DNA of 64,000 bases. It comes from Allium sativum. Taxonomy: Eukaryota; Streptophyta; Magnoliopsida; Asparagales; Amaryllidaceae. Below the pieces are notes generated by a model. The model made no database searches, was not told where the DNA came from, and saw only the letters and a list, made by a program, of their open reading frames with translations. The stretch spans positions 633,317,303-633,381,302 of the forward strand of contig CM060910.1 of NCBI GenBank assembly GCA_030737875.1, given 5' to 3'. The first letter of the stretch is position 1, and each line of letters begins with the position of its first letter. A program made the position numbers and the translations under genes. This document shows positions 44,701-54,573 of the stretch, in pieces.

Positions 44701-47215
44701 TGGAAGCAACTTCCTCTCCTCATGTTTACATGTCTGAATTCAAAAGGCTCCTTGAGGACTAGGAAACAAATGCAAAGAGAACGTTTTTTGGTCCTAACCT
44801 ACTTCCAGACTCGAAAGCTCAGATGAGACTAGATACATCTCATGCAACCGTTAGATGTGACACACCATCATATCTCCGACCTTTCCCTTGACGCAGGGGG
44901 CAAGCCGGAACACTCGGGACGATCACAGTCTAACCTTTCGTCGTTTGATGCCGATCCTCAGAGCCTGGACAAAGGACAAAAGATTAGCGTGGATTTCGTA
45001 CCAACAAATTGATTTTCACCCAACTCTAACTCATGATGCGAAGAGGGAGTATGAAAGATATGGATTTGAAGTCCGCTACTCAGAACAAACCCCCGAGGGT
45101 GAGGGCGCCAGCACTGAACTGGAAGGCCGAGCAACAATCATCAATTCGCTGGAAATGATAAAATTGAAGTTCGAGTAAAGACGAACTAGGCATAGTCAGA
45201 TATCAACCATCAGCTTGGGTTGAACACAAACCAATCAGCAGGCATGCAGCATGCAGCTTCGATTCATAACATCATGGATGGAAACACGGGCAATGGAACA
45301 ACTACCTGCAACTTCCTAGATGAGAATGCAAGAATCACAATGAACTCAGATCATGCACAACCAGTTTTAACTCCAACTCGAATGAATACTCGAGCGACAT
45401 TTCATACTCAGCTCCAAGAAAGAACGCAACAACTCGAAAAACAGGAACCCGGTCAGGTCGAATGACTCAAACCACGACCCGGGGGCAATATCGACGTGGA
45501 AACAAGAAATCAGCAAAGACCCCCTTTGTAATCTCAGATTCGATACTGGGGGCACCAGCCAGGATCTTGATAATATGCATCAATTCTTTGATGGCAACCT
45601 ACTCGCTAGTTTGATTCGGCACCTCTCAAGAAGCTTTTCTTCTCAAGATGATGTGGGTAACGACAATCATAGCCTCTTCACATGGGACATTAGAATATCC
45701 TCTTATTCCCACATATTTCAATGCTTCACCGCAACGAGACTTCCTCAGAGGCTCTGACGAATTCAACCCTGAGGTGGATAGACCTTTATGACAAAAAAAA
45801 GTGTTAACGTCGAGACGAATAACCAAGATGCTTTTCCGACTAAAGAATAGAGCACCTTTCAATTCCTGAAACGGCGAGGACAAAGGAAAAGCCCCAGAAA
45901 AGAATGACAAAAATGTGCAGTTACAAAGAGAACCTATACCACTTATTGAGCCCATGATCTTGTTTGTCAAGCACAATTGAACCGAGTATGAGAAAGAGAC
46001 TCAATAAGACTGTGATAACCATTTCGGACTATGCCGAAGCATAAATGGAGGAGCCCAACTAACTTCATAACGACATTTATTCACTCGCATTCAACAACCT
46101 TGCTTAACTCCACAACTGATCTGATGAGAGTAACCGAAGTCGCTGATGCCCGATGAGGCAATCCTCACTATCTGACTAAAGAGAAGAGATGATATCAAAG
46201 CAAATGTGGTTCAACCCTTCGCATATACAATTCCGATTTTTTCTAAATTGAGAAACAGTACAGAATGATCTGGGTGGACTAAGATTGCTGAACCTGCAAC
46301 TCTTACCAGATGCAACGACAGGAAGTATAAAATCTTCAAGACTAAATGCCTTATTGACTCAACTCAACCCCCATCGATACTGGGGGCATAAATACTGACC
46401 TCGCTTGTCCTCCGATGGCGCTGAGAGCGCAAGCGTCGGTTCATAGACTAACTTTAAAGACAATCCAGGCATGAAATTGGATTCAAAACATGTATGTCAT
46501 GCCTCCGGAGTACAACCTTGCTCATCTTTGCCGACCAAGCGAGCTAGCTTGTGGATCAAATGTGAACTTAAAGACCCAAACTACATCGAATGGAAGGAGT
46601 GGCAAACCTATCTACTACCTTGCGATGGTGACGATCCTATAGGCACTGGTCCATATAATTTTAACAACATCCCTTACTGCCTGCTTCATATGTGAATATT
46701 GGATTAAGAAATGATCCGTAACAATTGTGGAGTCTCTCGACTACGATCCAGAGTGATCATGGCTTTTGAATTCCTTACTGTTACGATTCAATGCGATTTT
46801 AAGATCCTGAATCAATACCAAGATATCAGGCTAGTCCAAACTTGAGTACAAATGACAAATTCGTATGATGATTTTGACGTGCTCCATCCCAATGGTCCAG
46901 ATGGTAGCTTAGAGCCCGAAGATTCTTGAAACACTCCATTATTCGGGTGGCTATTCCATACATTGACTCATATATAAAAGAAAGATCGATCCTACCATGC
47001 GCATGACTTGTGTGGAATGATGCCGTTGTTTGGCAACGATCTGTGCATGTAGAATCACGCTCGGGAGCCAACGGTTTAACATGACTTTTTGAACTTGGCC
47101 TGACTAGCTCCAATGGAAGCAATGCAACAATTGGATAAATCCTTCTCAAGGATAAATGACGTTCCAGAGAGATTTACCTCAACATATTCAAAGCACATCT
47201 CATCTTCGATAAGAT
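41762..47215 (+). other. Tat-1 long 3' region with repeats, no intact coding
   Basis: Over 5 kb lacks recognisable domains. It holds a 111-bp tandem repeat (43541-43775), seven GAGTATAAA words (43446-44640) and seven GGGGGCA tracts resembling the terminal polypurine tract (42159, 42555, 44027, 44896, 45481, 45548, 46382). Frames of 60-154 codons on either strand are repetitive or unlike any family known to me. Confidence 0.5.
43541..43775 (+). repeat. 111-bp tandem repeat in Tat-1
   Basis: Units begin GAGTATAAAAG at 43541, 43652 and 43763. Each full unit contains CCCCG-CTGAAGGAT-CGGGG, a potential hairpin. Related single units lie at 43446, 43923, 44571 and 44631. Confidence 0.85.
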
Positions 47216-47233
47216 GTACTTTGGGGGGCAAAA
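47216..47233 (+). promoter_or_regulatory. Tat-1 polypurine tract
   Basis: TTTGGGGGGCAAAA directly abuts the 3' LTR start at 47234. Confidence 0.8.
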
Positions 47234-48213
47234 TGTTAGCCTTCTTTGTGAACAGGCTACCCAAAGCAAAGATCGTGTTGACACACCTCTGGGTTAATGC
47301 TGCCTCATATGGAATCTCTGGATAACATCACTCTCCGACATTGGAGGCATCGTCAGAAGACACAAGGCAGTTTGTTAAAAATCACAACACCAGTATAAAC
47401 TGGTCCGAAACCCTTATCAAACGACCTCATTTGGATCTATTCACATCATATGCTTGTAGCCCTCTGAATAAGCTTCAGTTTGAGCTTTGGTTCGGCTCAA
47501 TCGGACTTATGGTTTGAAAGTTATGCCTGTTTCCGTGAACGGGTCCAGATTAGCATCAACTCGTGTCATTCCTGGTCGGATCGCGTACCGTGGATCGTGG
47601 ATACTGGATCGGATCGCCCCCTCTGTTCGCGGAGCGTCCTCAAGCCACGATCCGTCCACTCCAGCTCGCAACCAAGCCTCAGATCGTGAAGCCCATATCA
47701 CGAACCGAGCCCATATCACGAACCGATCCCAGACCCACGAACCGATCGCCGAACCTGCAGATACATGCACTGTTTTGACCTATTCTTAAGGCTATTCGAT
47801 CTCCTACTTTTCCGGATCGCATGCCACGTACCCCAGCGCGAACCAGTCATCCCAGAAGCTCTCCTACAGCTATAAATACACCTCCAGAGGGCATTTTCAA
47901 GGGACTTTTGGCATCTCCTCATCCATGGCTGCCATGGCCAACACTTCTCCATGAATAACCCCTATCTTCCTCAATAAATTCAATGGATTCGGAGAGAATT
48001 ATTCATTGAATTCAAGTGATTGAAAGACAATATTCATTGTATTTGTAATCTATGAGTGAAATGAGAAAATATGAAGTGGACGTAGGCTCGTTATCGCCGA
48101 ACCACTATAAAAATCTTGTTGTCTTGCTCTTTTCTCTATTTTTCAGTTATTTCTTCATATCCTATGCTCTAAATACGACAATTTGGGTGTTAGGTCCAAA
48201 TTTTGATCTAACA
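47234..48213 (+). repeat. Tat-1 3' LTR
   Basis: 980 bp, the same length as the 5' LTR. Reading the two side by side I count about 8 substitutions and no indel. Confidence 0.97.
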
Positions 48214-48512
48214 CATATGGATGAATGTTTGTGCACACATATAGTGCTTACGTGACTAGGATTTGTTTGCATACATGTTGGATTCATGACACTAAACATA
48301 TTTTGCATTAGAAAGATCAATCAGGCCTGATCATTTGCATTAGATAAGGAACATATACACACACTTTTTGCATATGTTCATACAGCATTAGAAATCTCTT
48401 AAGGACAATGTTTGCTTGTGGATGATGTTCTGAGTAGATGGATGATGGATGGTAGGATACGTTCTTCCTAACTTAGAGATTTCGGGGACGAAATCCTTTA
48501 AGGAGGGGAGAA
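48214..48512 (+). other. Tek-2 3' UTR, second part, with hairpin and polypurine tract
   Basis: It resumes with CATAT. The hairpin GATTTCG-GGGA-CGAAATC lies at 48478-48495 and the polypurine tract AAGGAGGGGAGAA at 48500-48512, abutting the 3' LTR. Confidence 0.9.
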
Positions 48513-51392
48513 TGTAACAACCCGTATTTTGATAACGTGTTATAACCATAAATCTAGGCAGAATTAAATTTTAAAATAAGAACCAAGGGAAACGGGTTGT
48601 GCCATTGCGTTCGTCTCGGAATTCTGCATGAAATCGAGTTCGAGTTTTCGAAAATCGGAGTCCGTATGACCAAGTTATGGCTCCCCAAAGTTTCAAAAAA
48701 TTTCAGAGTTCAAAACAGTTTGAATTCGAGTTCAAATTCGAATTTCAAAACCCAGACAGACTGGGCGAGAAATTTCCCGCCCAGCACCCCAGGTCGACTG
48801 GGGAGTCGACTGGGTAGTCGACACCCCCAGGACCAGGTTGACTGCGCAGTCGACTTGGGTGTCGACCTGGTCCCCGAACCTGGTTTTGGCCTGGTTGCTC
48901 CTGCTTGACTGTGTTGGCTTGTTTGAGGGCCTGTGACGATTTTTGGCGGTTCAGATCGATTCTAGGGTTTATCCTATGGCCTAAACTAGTTGTTGCAACT
49001 ATAAAAACACCCTAAGACCTAGGCTAATCCACAACAAATCTTTCTAACACCATTATGCTGCTAAGTCTCCTCTTGAACCATGGCCGCCGCCTCCAACTTG
49101 AAGCTTAAACATTCAAACTAGATCCAAATCGAAGGCCAACGTTTCTACAACAATTCAAGGGAATAGATAAACATCTCAACAATGATCCTACGACAATTTC
49201 TGTTCTTAGTTCTCAAAAACCACGATCTGTAAACCCCAGTTACTCTTAGATCTAAACTCTAAACTTAATATGGACATGTGTAAATTGAAGTTGAACATAA
49301 ACATGATAACTACTTGAGACCTACTCTTGTATATCTTTGATCTATGACTATTCCTTTTTGATCTATTATTTTAGATCTACTCTTGTTCACCCTAGATCTA
49401 TTCACCTTGAACCTAGTACCGTTCATATTGAACCTTGATTTGTGGAATACTGATAAGAACTTGATTTAGGGGCCTGTTCATGTCATAACCTAAACCCTAT
49501 CATTATTTTAACATGCCTGTGATGTTGAAACTTTTGCTAGTCACAAGTTTAGGATTATCATCTTATGTCATTTATTGCTATGTTTATCACCCTATTTCAT
49601 ATGCCAGTGATGTTATGATCATATCTCAAGTTACACCATGCTTGCCTTGAAATCACCTTTGCCACTTTATACCCATCCTTGTTATGTTATTCCTTAGTTA
49701 CATCTATTGCCTTGATTCGAATTCACGAGCGTTGGGGATGCGATTTGGGTAGTTTAGGAAAACCTGAATTTAGTATGAACTTGAACATGAATATCGTTAT
49801 AACTTGAGCTTGGATAGGAACATGAACTTGACATGAAATTATACTTGAAAATATGAATTTGGGACATGACACTTAGATAACTTGAACGTGGCCAACTCGA
49901 GGTTGGGTTGAGTTTGCAGTATAAATCTGCCCGGAACCGCCCGGCGAATCCAATAATTGCAAACAATAGGACCCAATGTGAGTAGTTGGTCATATCGCAC
50001 TCGAAACCCGAGGTTAGACTAGGTTATGGTGTAAAACTGCCCGGACCCACCCGGCACATCCAGTAATCATAACCAAGTCTAATGTGAGAGGTTAGGGGTG
50101 CATTAAGTAAATTAATGCCACTGGATAGGGTTAAGTCATGGACCACTTGAATATACTTAACCAATTTGACACGTTGATTTGATAGGGTTAAGTCATGAAC
50201 CGCTTGAACACACTTAACCAACCTGACACATGATTCGTAGGACTAAGTCTTGAACTAGAACAACACACTTAGTCAATTTGACATGACACGAAGATGGGGT
50301 TAAGTATCGATTTTAAATGACAACTTAACCTGCTGAACGAAACCCTAATTACGCGGTCCTTTTCAGCAGTAACCCACTAGATGTATCATGGTACCCTGGG
50401 ACTAGGCAGGATGGGGCACGATTGCTGGGCTGATTGTAAGCGACCAGAATGACGGCTGAGTTGGTGCGCCATTATAGGTTCAGGCGGACTAGGGTCGTGC
50501 ACTTAGTCCGGAGTTGAAAAAGCAGGCATTGGACATCAGTAGGATTATCTGTGCATTCTTGATTCGTGTCGGTGGTTGGCACCCTAGGGCTTGGTACACC
50601 CTATAGTGGACCTAGCACAGGTGACTACATTCGTGATAGGGTCGTATGACACAGACACACGACGAGCTAGACTTGTAGGGAGCTGATCGATTAGATCATA
50701 CCGTTGGACCCCGAATTGGGTCACTTCACGATATTGGGCCAAGGGATTATTTCTTGATTTATAGTTGACACGGGATTAGTATACCAGTATAGTCGGTATG
50801 GCGAACCTTGAATACGCAATGTTAGACTTGAGTTATCTTGTTAGCTTAGTTATCATGTCAGACTTATCATCATTCCTATGTTTAATTCCAGTTTATTCAT
50901 GTCTTGTTAACTTTACTAGTTTCTATGCTCATAGTCACTAGGGCTTACCAGTCTTTTTGACTGACCCGTTTTCTTTCGCCTCTTTGTCTTTCATTCCCCC
51001 CCCCCCCCCCCAGGTTCTCAGGGAGGAAACTCTAGTTCTTAGCTTGGACTTTGCTTGCTTTCTGACAGCTCATGTACGGTTTGGTCTTGAGCTATGCTAT
51101 GGCTGCACTCATGCACTTTTTGGGGAATAATATTTTACTTATGTTGTTTTAAGTACTTTGCTTCTTTAGAACTTGATGTAATGAAATAATGACTTGGCAT
51201 TTTGATGTAAGAGGTTTTGACTCTATTTTTCAGTAATGAGATTTGGTTTTAAAGTTTATATCCGCTGCTTTATATACTCTATTTTATCTATGTTCTGTCT
51301 TTTGTTATCTCTGTGCCTGTTTACTAGATAATACCCCTCCAAAACTAGGGCATTCCCTTTGTGAGTGACCCTAGCGGAGGTGGGGTGTTACA
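48513..51392 (+). repeat. Tek-2 3' LTR
   Basis: The uninterrupted 2880-bp LTR includes the U3 palindrome with one mismatch (48762-48783), the GTCGAC cluster (48793-48865), a TATA box at about 48999, twin hairpins (49902-49977 and 50013-50085) and a 16-base poly(C) plus CAG (50996-51013). It shows the intact sequence at the Tek-3 insertion point (CTAAT at 49024-49028). Confidence 0.95.
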
Positions 51393-51939
51393 TTTATCGT
51401 CCCAATCAATATCAGTCAAATCAGTGTATATAAACAAATCGTCCGATTTGTTTATAAATATTTATTTATTCACATTCACGGTAAAAATTATATTTTTAAC
51501 GATGATTAATTTATTTCAACACATGAATTTCTACTCAGTTCATTTATTCAATAAAATGATATTTTTATTTTTCTAACTTATTTTAGAAAATTTCGGCGGC
51601 ATAATGGCACGATACTAGAAGCGGGACAAGGCCTAGCCTTATCCCCGGTCTAATAATGGCTCACGCCATACACATATCAATCAAATCCATTCCATTTCAC
51701 CAAACAATCAAATTCAAATCAAATAATCTAACCAACTACACAACCAAAAAAACAAGTCCATGGTCTGTGGACGATGGTGTTGGGTGCTACTAAACACCGT
51801 CTACATCCTAGTATATATATTTAACTAGAATAGTAAATTTAAAGTGAGAAGTTCTCACAGAGGGTTCCACTCCGCCGCTTTTATTCTGAATTGTTTGGAT
51901 TTGTCTGCCATGCCCGCGCAGTCTTCTCTACGCTGTTCA

Positions 51940-52680
51940 TATATAAAAATCACATTTTTATTTCACTATGTACGTAACAAAAATCAGATTTTTATTTTGT
52001 TACTTGTATAAAAATTATATCTTTATACTCTCTATTATATAAAAATCCTATTTTTGATTCGCTATTCATAAAAAAATCGAATTTTTATTTCGCTACAACA
52101 TATATAAAAATTATATTTTTAGCCTTTCTATAATATAAAAATTATATTTTGAACCTTCATATAATATAAAAATTATATTTTGAACCTTCCTACAATATAA
52201 AAATTATATTTTTATATTTCTACTTCTTATATAAAGATTGAATTTTTATTATCATAACTATATAAAAATTATATTTTTAGCCTTTCTATAATATAAAAAT
52301 TATATTTTGAACCTTCCTATAATATAAAAATTATATTTTGAACCTTCCTATAATATAAAAATTATATTTTTATATTTCTACTTCTTATATAAAGATTGAA
52401 TTTTCATTATCATAACTATATAAAAATTATATTTTTATATTTCTACTTTAATAAAAACCATATTTTTAATACTCTACCTAAGTAAAAATCATATTTTTAT
52501 TATCTACATTATATAAAAATCATATTTTTATTATCGCCACTATATAAAGATCATATTTTTATTGTCATACTAGTATAAAAATTATATTTTTATACTTCAC
52601 ATATAATAAAAATCCAATTTTTCTTCGCAATTCGTATATATGAAAATTCAGTTTTTATTCTATACTCCACAAAAACTGAT
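51940..52680. repeat. Minisatellite of about 30-bp units with a 158-bp higher-order period
   Basis: The basic unit is TATAAAAATTATATTTT plus a variable CT-rich spacer such as GAACCTTCC. Groups repeat with a 158-bp period, for example CTTCTTATATAAAGATTGAA at 52223 and 52381. Each unit core is nearly palindromic. Confidence 0.85.
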
Positions 52681-52749
52681 TTAAAGGAATGTATATATTT
52701 TTAACATCTAAAAATTGCTTAAAATTGAAAGTAAAACTTACATTGGTTT

Positions 52750-53105
52750 GTTTCAAAAGGGAGGGGAGGAGACCGTCTGCGTGGATCGAAAGGTGGTTGT
52801 CGCTTGCGTCGGCATCTGAGGAGGTGGGAGGAACGGCGGAGTCGGGTGCGCAGGCAGGGGGGAGGTGGTGACTGCGGTCGTCGTAGGGGGGTGGCTCAGG
52901 TGGTTTTCGCGTTGGTTACGCGGGTGGACGTCGAGCGCGATCTGGGGGTCTTCGCGACGTCGGTCTCTGGAAGAGGGGGGCCCACGACGGTGATCGGTAG
53001 GGGAGGGGCGCGCTCGATGGTGGCCAACGATGGGGAGGCGCGCCACTTCGATTTGGAGGAGCCCGACCTTATCTTCCATTTTGATTTAGAAAAGGGGGGG
53101 TGACT
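52750..53105. other. GC-rich block in RL-1
   Basis: This G/C-rich stretch is out of character with the AT-rich flanks and gives overlapping frames of about 100 codons on both strands (52753-53079 minus, 52804-53103 plus). Neither resembles a known protein. They are low-complexity (Pro/Thr/Arg or Gly/Arg rich), typical of chance frames in GC-rich DNA. It may be an LTR leader: a TATATAACC on the minus strand lies just to the right. Confidence 0.4.
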
Positions 53106-54044
53106 GTAAAGACGAGAGGAGGGTTATATAAAATTAATTTAATTTCAATTTTTAAAAATCAAAAAGTTGACTTTTCTATCGAACCCCAAACGAGACCCAA
53201 TGGCTGTCGTCCCTAGCTAATTACCCCCATTCCGAACACAATGGGATATATATATATCGAAGGCTAATTCGACCGTTACGATCTATTTTCGTCAAAATCA
53301 AAATATAACTCTATATATTGAATTTGAACGCACATTTCAATTTATTGGGGTCACATACCAACACGAAAAATTCCAGAAAAATATTTTCTAGCTTCGTATT
53401 GATGATACGGCCCTAACAAAACTAATTTCGTCGAATTCTGAGACCGTTTGAAAAATGGCCATTTTCCAGTCGATTAAAATCAACTGAAACTGATCAAACG
53501 CGTTTTCCTTTTCCACGCTCACATATTGATTCGAAAAATTACGAAATTTGAAACCTAGCAATAATTTGACATCGTGGATCCAACAAAAGTGGTTTCGTCG
53601 AAATCTGAGGTCGTTTGCAAAATGGCTATGTTTAAGGGCCGAAATTCCATAGCGACTATTCTAAATTTTCAACTGGACATAACTTTTTATCCCCGCTATG
53701 AAATTTCAATTTTTCGGATTCGTTGGAAAGATATTCACTATTAGATTCTATTATTTTTGGTTTCGCTAAAATCCGGTTTTTTTGCACCCGGTACATTCAT
53801 TTGAAATCTGAAATCGAATTATCGAACTATCGTGCCATTTTCAATTCCTTTTATAATTTAAAATAAATATTTATATTCTAACGACGATCTATATAAATAT
53901 ATACTTTCTAATTCTATTCAAAATAGATTTCTCGTCGATATTATTTAAAATAATTTATTTTAAATATCCAAAATTCTCTAAAATTGCCAAAATAAAATTT
54001 TTTAAATTGGCTCGCATTTCCGGGTTATTACACTTATTTCTAAT

Positions 54045-54573
54045 TATATTAGAATAAAATAAGGAAAACCTATAACTTCCTATCCTATGATTTTTAATTA
54101 TTTAATTCCTTATTGGACTTAGCATTTACTGTCCCAATCAATTCCTACTAATCCCTTTTAATTCGATTTATTCCTACTAATTAGGTTACCTTCCATTAAT
54201 GACCCTAATAGTCATATTTCCTAACGCATCAATTAACCTTTTTAATGCCACTTATATCCGTCCCATTTAATTTCTAATCTAATTATTGTAACTCCCAAAA
54301 TATTACTATAGATTTAATTTCGTTTAATTCTTATTTGAAAACATATATATAAGTTTAGTATTTATTTATTTCCCTAGTTGGAGTTACAATCTCTATTCCG
54401 AAACACCAATTTGATTATAATCGTTTAAGCATATTTATCTTATTTAATCTATTTCCCCAAACAAATGTGGTTATAATATTTATTAACTTACTTATGACCT
54501 TTTTTCTTTATTGCAAATTAATTACGTTTATTGCTATAACGGTCATTATATTATTTCCATTCAATATGGGTTA
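54045..54573 (-). repeat. Right arm of the old inverted repeat, inner part
   Basis: The reverse complement matches 6240-6466 and 17411-17710 (shared TAACCCATA.TRAATGGAAATA, GACCGTTATAGCAATAAA, GTCCAATAAGGAA). It is interrupted at 54573 by the solo LTR and continues at 57479. Confidence 0.55.

Larger units (their letters stand above)
38062..48213 (+). mobile_element. Tat-1: degenerate Ty3/gypsy Tat-lineage element, recent insertion
   Basis: A 10,152-bp element with two 980-bp LTRs (TGTTAGCC..GATCTAACA) and a perfect target duplication CATAT (38057-38061 and 48214-48218). The internal 8.2 kb has no long frame. The only domains I recognise are the end of a Ty3 RNase H and the additional archaeal-type RNase H that marks the Tat lineage. 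The LTRs differ at about 8 positions, so insertion is recent although the coding region is long dead. It is therefore probably a non-autonomous element moved in trans. Confidence 0.92.
22385..51392 (+). mobile_element. Tek-2: gag-only Ty3/gypsy Tekay element hosting Tek-3 and Tat-1
   Basis: The outer element starts TGTAACAACTCG and ends GGTGGGGTGTTACA, with target duplication TTTAT (22380-22384 and 51393-51397). With nested elements removed, its own length is about 7.45 kb. Its 5' LTR is split by Tek-3 (22889-34282) and its 3' UTR by Tat-1 (38062-48213). The internal region has a PBS, gag and two zinc knuckles, and then passes directly into the 3' UTR. Protease, RT, RNase H and integrase are absent. 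The structure fits the gag-only class of LTR elements (TR-GAG type), which depend on Pol supplied in trans. Confidence 0.92.
18459..54032. mobile_element. RL-1: very long solo LTR (about 6.56 kb), split by Tek-2
   Basis: The left border is TGTAATGGTAAGG (18459) and the right border ..GGGTTATTACA (54032), flanked by a perfect 5-bp duplication CTTAT (18454-18458 and 54033-54037). With the 29-kb Tek-2 insertion removed, 18459-22384 plus 51398-54032 gives about 6561 bp. There is no gag or pol, PBS or second LTR, so a solo LTR formed by LTR-LTR recombination is the simplest reading. Related copies lie at 1-1396 (right end) and 62137-63973 (left ends). Orientation is uncertain. A TATATAACC on the minus strand near 53125 suggests minus. 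Confidence 0.7.
51398..54032. repeat. RL-1 right segment
   Basis: The continuation of RL-1 after Tek-2. It contains an AT-rich minisatellite (51940-52680), then an abruptly GC-rich stretch (52750-53105), then sequence homologous to 1-1396, and ends ..GGGTTATTACA. Confidence 0.7.

Noticed and set aside
51940..52680. Possible CRISPR-like array
   Set aside because: The repeats are AT-rich and contiguous with variable short linkers and a higher-order period, a minisatellite in plant DNA rather than repeat-spacer structure.
52753..53103. Opposed frames of 108 and 99 codons
   Set aside because: They lie in a GC-rich block of a solo LTR, are low-complexity on both strands and have no supporting context.
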